From Candidatus Aminicenantota bacterium (GTDB lineage Bacteria; Acidobacteriota; Aminicenantia; UBA2199): a DNA stretch of 7,926 nt. The notes beneath the pieces are model-generated. The model did no database searches. It was not told where the DNA came from and worked only from the letters and a program-made list of their open reading frames with translations. The DNA lies in assembly GCA_024644125.1 (NCBI GenBank), contig JAHELQ010000237.1, positions 1 through 7,926 of the forward strand, read 5' to 3'. Shown one piece after another: positions 1 to 6,974 of the stretch. A program made the translations under genes and the position numbers. Each line of letters begins with the position of its first letter. The first letter of the stretch is position 1.

Positions 1-1055
1 AACGTAAACATCCGTAAAAACCGCTCCCGCGCCGCTTCGCCCATACGCGCCCGAAGGGACGGATCTAGAAGCAAGATCTCCAACTTCGCAGCCAGATCTC
101 CCGCATCCCGCTTTTGGCAAATAAAACCTGTAACTCCATCATCCACAATGAAGGGCAACGAACCTTCGCTCGTAACCACCACAGGTCTGGAAGCCCGCAT
201 CGCTTCGAGAACGACATTGCCGAAGGTTTCGTGCGGCATAAACGTGGGGAAGGCCATGATATCCGAGCCGCAGATGAGCTGGAGCTTCCGGTCCCCTTCA
301 ACAAAACCCACCCATTGCACGCACTCTTCAAGCCCCAATTCGCGCAACCGGAGCGCGAACTCCGCTTCGGTAACATTGTACGAACTATGTCCCGCATACA
401 CCGCCCTGAAATCCACTCCTTTCTGTTTCAGCAGAGCCAGGGCTTCCATGAGCACCCAGACCCCCTTCTCCGCGATCAGATTTGAGAGAAACAAGACGGT
501 GGGACTCTGCGAATCCGGCTGTACGCGAGGCATCGGCACATCGGGCATACCGTTGGGAACCACAAAAATCCGCCCGGGCTGGAAGTATTCCTCGATATCA
601 TAAACCAGCAAAGGGGATAACGTCATGGAATAGGTACCGCGGTACATCAGCCGCCGTAACCGCCGTTGCAGCCTTCCGCTCTCAGGTCCAAACGCGCCCT
701 TGTTACGCTGATGAAACACGATCGGGCGGCGGAAGCATTTGATAATAAAAACGTAGAAGCAGTCGCGGTAGAAAGAATACCCGCGGTGCGTTGGGGGATA
801 ATAAACCAGATGCGGCTTGAAACGAATAAGATCAAACACCAGGCGGAAGGCCAGAATCCCCATCTTCAGAATTTTTTTAAACGAGAATTTTCCGATCTCA
901 TGAATTTCTTTCACAAAGCGCAGCGAAATGACCTTCAAATCGTAGCGTTCGTTCAAGTAGCCTGATTGGACAATCATGCGACTTTGCATCGCGGCACCGT
1001 GAAGAGGCGGAGGCATCGGAACGACACACAATACTCTGGGGCGTCGGCCGTTCAT
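1..1055 (-). CDS. GT4-family glycosyltransferase (group 1), 3'-partial
   Basis: An open frame of 351 codons runs from ATG 1055 to the window edge without a stop; I translated it codon by codon. It is a GT-B retaining glycosyltransferase that would add a sugar from a nucleotide donor to a lipid-linked glycan at the cytoplasmic face. The N-terminal domain has VPMPPPLHGAA at 12-22, a loop common in this family. The inter-domain region has VPNG at 166-169. The C-terminal Rossmann domain begins FLSNLIAEKG at 189-198. The donor-binding E-x7-E motif is E276 and E284 within HETFGNVVLEAM, and LPFIVDDGVTG follows at 300-310, also typical. The visible end (around RMGEAARERF) corresponds to the last helices, so only a few dozen residues should be missing. 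The start overlaps the sulfotransferase stop (ATGA) and is preceded by ten A residues instead of a Shine-Dalgarno, so translation probably depends on coupling. The sugar donor and linkage cannot be deduced. Confidence 0.93.
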   Translation of the reverse strand, partial: MNGRRPRVLCVVPMPPPLHGAAMQSRMIVQSGYLNERYDLKVISLRFVKEIHEIGKFSFKKILKMGILAFRLVFDLIRFKPHLVYYPPTHRGYSFYRDCFYVFIIKCFRRPIVFHQRNKGAFGPESGRLQRRLRRLMYRGTYSMTLSPLLVYDIEEYFQPGRIFVVPNGMPDVPMPRVQPDSQSPTVLFLSNLIAEKGVWVLMEALALLKQKGVDFRAVYAGHSSYNVTEAEFALRLRELGLEECVQWVGFVEGDRKLQLICGSDIMAFPTFMPHETFGNVVLEAMRASRPVVVTSEGSLPFIVDDGVTGFICQKRDAGDLAAKLEILLLDPSLRARMGEAARERFLRMFT

Positions 1056-1981
1056 TTTTTTTTTAGCCAATGACTGAGATCCCGGCCCAAAAGCTCTCCC
1101 AACCGCAGGACATCCTGCTCATAGGCGTCGATCAATGAATTGTGAATGTCGGAGCTCATCGCCCCCTTTTTCAGCAACCTCCCCAACACCTTGTGTTTGA
1201 GTCCCTGGGGGAATAGAGTTCCCGCCACATTCCGCAACGCTTTACTGCCGGAATAGATTTTGAGAAATAACTTACTGAGACTATTTTTGGGATACCCCGA
1301 GGGATTGGCCGCAAAAGCGGTGTCCACTGGAACCGGATCCAGGCCAAGGAAACGGAACATCTCCCGAGTAAAGGCTTCGGTATCGGTTTTCATGTCTTCG
1401 ATAAGGCACACTTTAAAATGCGGGAATTCCTCTTTATAGGCTTTGATCTGTTCATAATAAAGTCCAAAGCCGAAGTAATCGTAGGTAGGATTCAACTTTA
1501 ACCTTTCCTGGATGACTTCCGGTTTTAATGAGTCGGAAAATAGCAAATCCTCTTTGTTTCTACGGATGAAATACATGTAATGGGAGAAGGCCCGTTGAGC
1601 CGGATTGCGCAGCACCGCGACGATTTTCAGATCTTTATAGCGGTCGCCGTAGAGTTGTTTGATATTGGGAATCACTGTTTTGTAATCATACAGGTAGGTG
1701 GTGGAACCTTCTCCGCAGAGCTGGTTCTCGCCTGCGTTTTCAAATAGCGCGAGATAATCCGGTAGTTTGGAAACAATCGCTTCCTGGAAGTCGGAATCGC
1801 CGATAGTCCCGGTCGGCCGCCCCATATAATTGAAAAAAAAAGGCTCCTTTTGTCGAGGAAAATAGATGGCAGGATGCTGCCCCAGGTAATGGAACAAGGA
1901 TGTCGTCCCTCCCCTGGCAGTTCCCACGATAAGAAAATCCGGTAATTTCAGTTCCGTATTATTGTCTTTTTTTACTATCAT
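1052..1981 (-). CDS. PAPS-dependent sulfotransferase, heparan-sulfate/NodH-like fold
   Basis: A 309-residue cytosolic-type sulfotransferase expected to move sulfate from 3'-phosphoadenosine-5'-phosphosulfate to a hydroxyl or amino group, here probably on a glycan. The 5'-phosphosulfate loop is GTARGGTTSL at 20-29, with Arg23 where many members have Lys. It is followed by LGQHPAIYF and KEPFFF (45-50), the typical N-terminal pattern of bacterial and HS sulfotransferases. The 3'-phosphate-binding segment is VLRNPAQRAFSHY at 123-135, with R125 and S133 in the expected places. There is no signal peptide or membrane helix. The only sensible start is ATG 1981, just ahead of the first motif; its ribosome binding site is weak. 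The gene ends in three AAA codons and TGA, and the next gene's ATG overlaps that stop. Placed between two glycosyltransferases, it points to a sulfated polysaccharide. The acceptor is inferred from context; PAPS synthesis genes are not in the window. Confidence 0.93.
   Translation of the reverse strand: MIVKKDNNTELKLPDFLIVGTARGGTTSLFHYLGQHPAIYFPRQKEPFFFNYMGRPTGTIGDSDFQEAIVSKLPDYLALFENAGENQLCGEGSTTYLYDYKTVIPNIKQLYGDRYKDLKIVAVLRNPAQRAFSHYMYFIRRNKEDLLFSDSLKPEVIQERLKLNPTYDYFGFGLYYEQIKAYKEEFPHFKVCLIEDMKTDTEAFTREMFRFLGLDPVPVDTAFAANPSGYPKNSLSKLFLKIYSGSKALRNVAGTLFPQGLKHKVLGRLLKKGAMSSDIHNSLIDAYEQDVLRLGELLGRDLSHWLKKK
1055..1064 (-). repeat. A10 homopolymer at the sulfotransferase/GT4 junction
   Basis: Ten consecutive A residues on the coding strand encode the last lysines of the sulfotransferase, run into its TGA and supply the A of the next ATG. 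One extra A would join the two reading frames. The length is in the range where polymerase or replication slippage is known. It also takes the place of a Shine-Dalgarno for the GT4 gene. Confidence 0.9.
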
Positions 1982-1998
1982 TGTCGCACAAGGTCTTC

Positions 1999-2027
1999 AT
2001 TATACATCAAAACAGGCTAAAAATCAG
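1999..2027 (-). promoter_or_regulatory. Possible promoter ahead of the sulfotransferase
   Basis: A perfect TATAAT (2004-1999, minus strand) lies 17 nt before the sulfotransferase ATG. The hexamer 17 nt upstream, CTGATT (2027-2022), matches only three of six -35 positions and overlaps the stop codon of the GT-C gene. If used, the leader would be about 10 nt with almost no Shine-Dalgarno. It may be only an AT-rich gap. Confidence 0.35.
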
Positions 2028-3760
2028 CTTTGGGGATCGCTTTTTCTACTGTCGAATATATCGTATTTGGGACGCAGGACAGCGCCCACATTGCGATTGT
2101 TGTATCTTAAAACTTCAATGGTTTTAAAAAATCGGCCCTTTGTCGCTTCCTTCCGCAACATTTCCTTTATAGTCTTGTCTTCCGGATCGAATTTCCCTTC
2201 CATGTAATCGTCGGTGATCACGAATCGCACATCCGCCTGCTTCAACCGGATAAAAAATTCCCGCCAGTACACCCGGTCGTTCTCATCTTTGCGTTTGTTG
2301 CGCATCCCGACAAACGCCTGGTCCACGTCGCGGTCCAGATAATATTCCACCATTTCTTGAGCCGAGTAAATCAGGATTTTGGGATTCTTTTCCAGGACTT
2401 TCGTCTGGCGATTCAACCATTGAGCGATGGCAAATCCGCCACTATTGGGTTTGGACACGATATAACGGTACGTCATGCGCATACTGCCGAGATTGAGGCT
2501 ACCAAGAAACATAAACAGTAGAGCGACAGCCAACCCTTTCTCCAACTTCCGCATCCGGGAACCCTGCCGGGTAATAACCAGGCCCAGAGCCGGTAAAAGC
2601 AACAACAACGGCAACAGAATACGCCATTTAGGAAGCGGTTGATACAAAATGAGGGCCGACAGAGCGACAAACACACCCCAGCGCAGCGCGAGAAAAATCT
2701 TTCCGCGCCGGACATCTTTCAGCCATTCGAATAAATAGTAAAGTCCAACCAAAGCCACCATAACAAATAGGTACAAAAATGAAAGCAGGCGCCGGGTGTG
2801 CAGTAAATCCTGCCCCACGTCCACTACATAGCCCTTGGCGATGATAAAGACCGATAGATAGAATAGCAACGCTATTGAAAATCTCCAATTTTTACGGGAA
2901 AGGACAATCATACCGATAACGAAAAAAAGCAATAAAAATGAAAATAAGCTCCACTTCGCCCAAACGGGGAATTGGTAGGGCATGAAATAAAAAAAATTGC
3001 CGTAAATGATTTGGAGAATCTTCAATGGGTGATTGAAAAAATACAGATAAGACTGGCTGGCGCTTACGGCGTCGATGTACTTGATCAACCGCGAGGCGTA
3101 CCTGAAGAACAGATAGAAAAGATCACAAAACAACACCAGGGAGACGAACACAGTCAGGAACGCGTGGCGGCTTTTTAACCTGAGATAATTGACGATTCCC
3201 GACATCATCAGTAACACGCCCTCGAATCGAGTCAACATCGCCAAAGCAATTCCCAGAACACTCTTGGGGATACTCCTTACATAAAAATAATATAACGACG
3301 CCATCACGAACGCTAAAAACAGCATATCCGTCAACGGCAACGTCACGAACTTCAAAAAAAATGGAGAGATTGTGAAGAAGGCGATCGCCACCAGGGCAAA
3401 TTCTCCTGTAAGCTCCCGCACCAATCTATATGTGTAAAAGAGGGTCAGCACGCCTGCGCCGAGGGAAATCATTTGTCCCGCCAGCAAATATGCGTCGAGC
3501 CCCACAAAAAATAAACTCAAAAATTTCCCAAGCGCTCCCAGCAAAAAGGGAAACAACGGGGGAATGACCTCCAGCCGCAAATCCCCGGAAAACACACGTT
3601 GGGCATACTGGTAGTATTCGTAGAAATCAGGTGGAGCCAATTCCTGTCCCAGCACCAACCGGACCCAGCAAATGGAGAGAAAAATAAACACTCCCAACAA
3701 CGCCACCTTTTGGTTCAAGAAAAAACGTTTTGTTTTTGTTATCATCATCTTTGCGATCAT
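2024..3760 (-). CDS. GT-C membrane glycosyltransferase, GT39/ArnT-like
   Basis: A 578-residue polytopic protein, matching the layout of GT39/GT83 (PMT/ArnT) enzymes, which move a sugar from a polyprenyl-phosphate donor to an acceptor on the outer face of the inner membrane. The N-terminus is basic, followed by a helix at about 19-37. The first external loop holds PPDFYEYYQYAQ at 43-54, where D45 is the candidate catalytic Asp. Further family-like signatures are PPLFPFLLG at 67-75, LPLTDMLFLAF at 141-151, LTRFEG at 176-181 and HTRR at 321-324. Some ten to twelve hydrophobic helices run to about residue 425. A soluble domain follows (about 430-578), containing the ILIYS and YYLDRDV segments seen in comparable C-terminal periplasmic domains. 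ATGs at 3760, 3748 and 3745 are all possible; none has a well-spaced ribosome binding site, and the first is given because it follows the previous stop by 3 nt. O-antigen polymerase is a less likely alternative. Donor and acceptor are unknown. Confidence 0.85.
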   Translation of the reverse strand: MIAKMMITKTKRFFLNQKVALLGVFIFLSICWVRLVLGQELAPPDFYEYYQYAQRVFSGDLRLEVIPPLFPFLLGALGKFLSLFFVGLDAYLLAGQMISLGAGVLTLFYTYRLVRELTGEFALVAIAFFTISPFFLKFVTLPLTDMLFLAFVMASLYYFYVRSIPKSVLGIALAMLTRFEGVLLMMSGIVNYLRLKSRHAFLTVFVSLVLFCDLFYLFFRYASRLIKYIDAVSASQSYLYFFNHPLKILQIIYGNFFYFMPYQFPVWAKWSLFSFLLLFFVIGMIVLSRKNWRFSIALLFYLSVFIIAKGYVVDVGQDLLHTRRLLSFLYLFVMVALVGLYYLFEWLKDVRRGKIFLALRWGVFVALSALILYQPLPKWRILLPLLLLLPALGLVITRQGSRMRKLEKGLAVALLFMFLGSLNLGSMRMTYRYIVSKPNSGGFAIAQWLNRQTKVLEKNPKILIYSAQEMVEYYLDRDVDQAFVGMRNKRKDENDRVYWREFFIRLKQADVRFVITDDYMEGKFDPEDKTIKEMLRKEATKGRFFKTIEVLRYNNRNVGAVLRPKYDIFDSRKSDPQS

Positions 3761-3763
3761 AAC

Positions 3764-4999
3764 CTAACGGCGGCCTTCACGAAGCTCCCGGCTCAAATCG
3801 TACACCATCAGCGCCGTTTGGTTCTGAAGAGTTTTCTCTTCCCGTTTCAACCGGATCCTCCCCAGGAACACATTATCCACCAACATGGTGCCGGTGCCCC
3901 AGATCCGTATCAGAGGCTTCATCATATAATGGCGAAATTTTGTATTATCAATAATAAACACCGCTTTGTGCCAGCGGTTTTTGGTGGGCGGGAGGAATTT
4001 CTCGGCAATCCCTCTCCATAAGAAAAACGACGGGTTCTCTTCATCAGTCTTGGTAAAATAATCAAAGCTGAACACATAATACCCGCGAAATACACGGATT
4101 GGGTTCTTCAACCAGAGCCCTCCCCGTGGAGCCTCCTTGCCTTTTTTTTGGCCTACCCAGAAGCCCATCAAACGCGCCAGGCGGTTGGGCCCCGACTGAT
4201 CCAACCCCATCAAAAACGAGCCTTTCCCAAAGGATTCACCCCCCGCCATATCGGAAAACTCCCAGTAATGCTGAAATTGTTCCGAATTTCCAAAAGAGGA
4301 GGCTGGCAACAGGTTATGCCCCAGATCAAAAGAACTCCTGGCCCAACGGAGCCCGACATATTGGGATAGAAGCTCGATAGAATCTTCCCATGGAATTCCA
4401 GGCGCATCTTTGTACAGGAGTAACGTTTCATCCAGGTTAAAACCGGTAACCAGGTACCGCACCAACTCGTCATTTCCTTTCCAATGGCAGAATTCGACAA
4501 TATTCTCGATAAATGGTAGGGTAAAGCCGGGGCGCAATTTTTCCATGACCAATATAGTGAAGGGATTGATCTCCCGGTCTTCCAGCAACGAAAACGAAAC
4601 GTTGTCGAGGTTTTGCCAATGTTTTGGCTTCCCCAGATTTCCGCGTAAAGCCTGGAAATAAAAATTATCCGTGTATTCCGTTTCAAAATAGCGCATATCC
4701 AGGGGAGACGTTCCATATTTTTCGATAAAATCGAGACTCTCACGGTGTGCAGACACCTCAACCAGGGAATCCGTCAGTTTTTTACGATCGGTTTTCAATA
4801 ACAAAAAATCGGATGGATTGTAGTGGATCGCTTTAAGGAGAAACATATTCCCTTTTCGTTCATCGCCCCGAAAATTGAACTGGACTTTTGCCAGAACGTA
4901 ATTCCAGGTGAATAAAATAGGATTGACCGACACAGCCGCCAACAGGAGCGGCAAAGCGAAACGGACGATTTTGAGCGTCAATGATCCAGGAACCTTCAT
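3764..4999 (-). CDS. Unknown membrane-anchored protein with CBM-like C-terminal beta-sandwich
   Basis: This 411-residue protein is not recognised as a named family. Residues about 11-30 form one hydrophobic helix preceded by Lys and Arg, so the rest is probably outside the inner membrane. Residues about 40-225 look mainly alpha-helical; the stretch around 50-62, ending AIHYNPSD, resembles a degenerate TPR, but no regular repeat is evident. Residues about 230-385 alternate aromatic strands (YYVFSFDYFTK at 307-317, NPSFFLW at 322-328, WHKAVFIID at 343-351) and end in RIWGTGTMLVDNVFLGRI at 365-382. That ending is typical of CBM4/9/22-like or galactose-binding-like jelly rolls. A charged helical tail (386-411) follows. 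The ATG overlaps the upstream TGA and has GAGG 4 nt before it, so translational coupling is likely. The GT-C gene begins 3 nt after the stop, which suggests a job linked to glycan transfer. The beta-sandwich call is from strand pattern, not alignment. Carbohydrate binding is inferred. Confidence 0.85.
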   Translation of the reverse strand: MKVPGSLTLKIVRFALPLLLAAVSVNPILFTWNYVLAKVQFNFRGDERKGNMFLLKAIHYNPSDFLLLKTDRKKLTDSLVEVSAHRESLDFIEKYGTSPLDMRYFETEYTDNFYFQALRGNLGKPKHWQNLDNVSFSLLEDREINPFTILVMEKLRPGFTLPFIENIVEFCHWKGNDELVRYLVTGFNLDETLLLYKDAPGIPWEDSIELLSQYVGLRWARSSFDLGHNLLPASSFGNSEQFQHYWEFSDMAGGESFGKGSFLMGLDQSGPNRLARLMGFWVGQKKGKEAPRGGLWLKNPIRVFRGYYVFSFDYFTKTDEENPSFFLWRGIAEKFLPPTKNRWHKAVFIIDNTKFRHYMMKPLIRIWGTGTMLVDNVFLGRIRLKREEKTLQNQTALMVYDLSRELREGRR

Positions 5000-6873
5000 C
5001 TGACCTCAATCATCTGGGGACTTTTATAGAATGGAACATTTTCCTTCAAAACCTTGACCAGGATTTCCGGCTGTTGAACCGCAGACTGTAATTGTGCCAG
5101 GATTGATTCGATCCTGGCCGCATTATCTCCGGAAGAGTTCTTCGCAACATAGATCTTTTCATGCCTGGTGACATCCGTTCCCTCTTCCGCGGTCAGCAAT
5201 TCCTCGAATAATTTTTCGCCGGGTCGTAAACCTGAATACACAATTTCAATATCTTCGCCGGGTTTCAGATTGTTCAGGCGAATCAATGTCTCCGCAAGGG
5301 TGACAATTTTCACCGGCTCGCCCATATCTAACACAAACACTTCTCCGCCCTCCCCCATATAGGCGGCCTGCATCACCAGGAGCACCGCCTCGGAAATCGA
5401 CATGAAATACCGCTTCATCTCCGGATGAGTGACGGTGATAGGCCCGCCGTTGCGGATCTGTTCCAGGAAAATTGGAATTACGCTACCCCTGCTTCCTAAA
5501 ACATTCCCGAAGCGAACGGAAATCACTTTGAACGATTTGGGGTCGTAGCCTTTGCCCAACATCTCACACATTCGCTTGCTGGCCCCCATCACGCTGGAGG
5601 GATTCACCGCCTTATCGGTGGATATATTGATAAACTTGAAAGCTTCATATTTAAATGCCGTTTCCATCAAATTACGGGTTCCGAATATATTGGTTTTCAC
5701 CGCTTCCTCAGGGAATGATTCCATCAACGGCACGTGTTTGTAAGCTGCCGCGTGAAAAACGATTCCAGGACGGTAAACATCAAAAACTCTCTCCAGTTTT
5801 TCCCGATCCCGGATATCTCCTACGATGAAATGGATCTCCTGCGTATCTCCTTTGATGCCTGCAAGCTCCCGCTCGAGGTTGAAGATCTCCGTCTCGTCGA
5901 TCTCGAACGCAACGATTTCCCGTACGCCGAACCGGAGCAACCGCCGCATGATTTCAGAACCGATAGACCCGCTGGCGCCGGTGACGAGAATCGTTCGCTC
6001 CCTCAGATAATCCCCCACCTCTTGGTATTCGATTTCCACAGACTGCCGGGCTAGAAGATCTTCGATATCCAGTTCCTTGAAGTCCACATGCCGGTGAACT
6101 GTGCTCTGATATTCCTCTACCCTGGGAACCACCTTGATCTCGGACACACCCGCCTTTTTTATAATATCGAACAAGCCGGCGATTTTTTTATGGGATGCTC
6201 TGGGCACGTTGATCAATACGCTCTCGACGCCAAATTCCCGAATGACCTCCGGGATCACCTCGAAGCCGCCGTGAATCCGGATCCCTTCAAAATTGGTGCC
6301 GATTTTTATCGGGTCCTCATCCACTATGGCCACCGGAACGAACGCAGCTTCGCTATTGAAGAGCAATTCCTTCGCCAATCGCTTCCCGGTGAAATCCGCG
6401 CCGATGATCAGCACCCGTTTCCCTATTTTACTTTGTTTGAAAACCTCCAGATAAACCCGCTTGGAGATTCTGAGTATGCCTATCAACGAGAACATCGTAA
6501 TTCCGGCAATCACGACGATTCCTCGGGGAAGGTCATAGATATTGTCCAGCAGGCCTCTGAGAGCCAGATTCAACGCGTAAATGAAAACCGTTGACACCAA
6601 GGCCGCTTTGATCAGATTGGAGAGCTCGGTCAAACCAACGAACCGCCAGGTGATTTTGTACAATCCGAATATGTATAAGATAATCAAGTTGAACACCAGG
6701 TAACCGGCGGCCCAGTGGTAAAAGTAGGCCGTGTACTTATCTGGAAACGTAAAACCGAAACGCAAATAAAAAGAGAACCAATAGGAAAACCAGATGATCA
6801 ATGTATCAAAAAACAAAAAGAATGCGACGCGTTTCGGCTTTGTGGGAAACAAAATTTTTCTTAATATGCTCAT
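4996..6873 (-). CDS. Membrane nucleotide-sugar 4,6-dehydratase/epimerase, WbpM/CapD/FlaA1 family
   Basis: A 625-residue protein, close to the length of WbpM. By family it converts UDP-GlcNAc to a UDP-4-keto-6-deoxy-hexose, the precursor of QuiNAc, FucNAc or bacillosamine. Numbered from ATG 6873: four membrane helices at about 15-39, 49-72, 87-105 and 118-136; a first Rossmann-like domain with GADFTG at 158-163; then the catalytic SDR domain with GASGSIG at 299-305, HAAAYKHVPLME at 374-385, STDKA from 418, and MGASK with M429 and K433. The Met-x3-Lys arrangement is that of the large WbpM/CapD type rather than the Tyr-x3-Lys of most SDR enzymes. An in-frame TTG at 6945 would give 649 residues, but it lies upstream of a good promoter, inside which translation would have to start, so ATG 6873 is preferred. 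The stop TGA (4998-4996) overlaps the next ATG, and the last codons supply that gene's ribosome binding site. Family assignment is firm; the product is inferred. Confidence 0.95.
   Translation of the reverse strand: MSILRKILFPTKPKRVAFFLFFDTLIIWFSYWFSFYLRFGFTFPDKYTAYFYHWAAGYLVFNLIILYIFGLYKITWRFVGLTELSNLIKAALVSTVFIYALNLALRGLLDNIYDLPRGIVVIAGITMFSLIGILRISKRVYLEVFKQSKIGKRVLIIGADFTGKRLAKELLFNSEAAFVPVAIVDEDPIKIGTNFEGIRIHGGFEVIPEVIREFGVESVLINVPRASHKKIAGLFDIIKKAGVSEIKVVPRVEEYQSTVHRHVDFKELDIEDLLARQSVEIEYQEVGDYLRERTILVTGASGSIGSEIMRRLLRFGVREIVAFEIDETEIFNLERELAGIKGDTQEIHFIVGDIRDREKLERVFDVYRPGIVFHAAAYKHVPLMESFPEEAVKTNIFGTRNLMETAFKYEAFKFINISTDKAVNPSSVMGASKRMCEMLGKGYDPKSFKVISVRFGNVLGSRGSVIPIFLEQIRNGGPITVTHPEMKRYFMSISEAVLLVMQAAYMGEGGEVFVLDMGEPVKIVTLAETLIRLNNLKPGEDIEIVYSGLRPGEKLFEELLTAEEGTDVTRHEKIYVAKNSSGDNAARIESILAQLQSAVQQPEILVKVLKENVPFYKSPQMIEVR
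5004..5007 (-). promoter_or_regulatory. Ribosome binding site inside dehydratase 3' end
   Basis: GAGG within the Glu-Val codons near the end of the dehydratase lies 4 nt before ATG 4999. Together with the ATGA overlap it fixes the start of the unknown CBM-like gene and supports translational coupling. Confidence 0.65.
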
Positions 6874-6890
6874 GTGAGAAACCAGCTCAT
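6870..6890 (-). other. Possible six-codon leader minicistron (MSWFLT)
   Basis: An ATG at 6890 with a good Shine-Dalgarno opens a reading frame of six codons whose TGA (6872-6870) overlaps the dehydratase ATG (6873) as ATGA. Ribosomes ending the leader could restart on the dehydratase, which has no well-spaced binding site of its own. The peptide shows no run of one amino acid suggesting attenuation. It could be chance, because very short ORFs are common. Confidence 0.35.
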
Positions 6891-6895
6891 CTTTA

Positions 6896-6902
6896 CCTTC
6901 CC
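6896..6902 (-). promoter_or_regulatory. Shine-Dalgarno-like site for leader ORF
   Basis: GGGAAGG on the minus strand sits 5 nt before the ATG at 6890 but 22 nt before the dehydratase ATG at 6873. It is therefore well placed for the short leader ORF and too distant for direct initiation of the dehydratase. Confidence 0.45.
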
Positions 6903-6910
6903 AATAATAA

Positions 6911-6939
6911 ATTCTACAGGATTTTTCATCGCTTGTAAA
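6911..6939 (-). promoter_or_regulatory. Sigma70-like promoter ahead of the dehydratase gene
   Basis: Read on the minus strand, TTTACA (6939-6934) and TAGAAT (6916-6911) are separated by exactly 17 nt, each one mismatch from consensus. Transcription would start near 6905. This lies in the 101-nt gap after gene 1, so genes 2 onward could be expressed independently of the upstream transcript. Sequence match only. Confidence 0.6.
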
Positions 6940-6947
6940 TCGCAACG

Positions 6948-6963
6948 CCGTTTATATCAACGG
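6948..6963. repeat. Short inverted repeat, 5-bp arms
   Basis: CCGTT and AACGG flank a 6-nt AT-rich centre, just after the stop of gene 1 and 9 bp upstream of the predicted -35 box. There is no T-run, so it does not look like a terminator. It could be a weak operator-like site or chance. Confidence 0.25.
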
Positions 6964-6974
6964 TAGACATACGT

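Noticed and set aside
148..603. Plus-strand ORFs in the first kilobase
   Set aside because: They are antisense to the GT4 glycosyltransferase frame, which carries clear family motifs throughout.
1833..1841. A second homopolymer run (nine A on the plus strand) as a frameshift site in the sulfotransferase
   Set aside because: It encodes the conserved KEPFFF motif in frame and the protein continues with intact motifs, so there is no sign of a broken or switched frame.
4210..4761. Minus-strand 183-codon ORF within the unknown CBM-like gene
   Set aside because: It is a frame shadow of the 411-residue protein, which is coupled to both neighbours and has coherent composition.
6088..6594. Plus-strand ORF of 168 codons inside the dehydratase
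   Set aside because: It lies wholly antisense to a strongly conserved coding region, its translation shows no recognisable domain, and it is explained by codon bias of the true gene.
6874..6945. TTG start at 6945 adding 24 residues to the dehydratase
   Set aside because: The added segment is polar and unlike the family N-terminus, has no ribosome binding site, and overlaps the predicted promoter. ATG 6873 directly precedes the first membrane helix.
6948..6963. Rho-independent terminator after gene 1
   Set aside because: The stem has only 5 bp and no T-run follows, so termination is not supported. It is kept only as a short inverted repeat.
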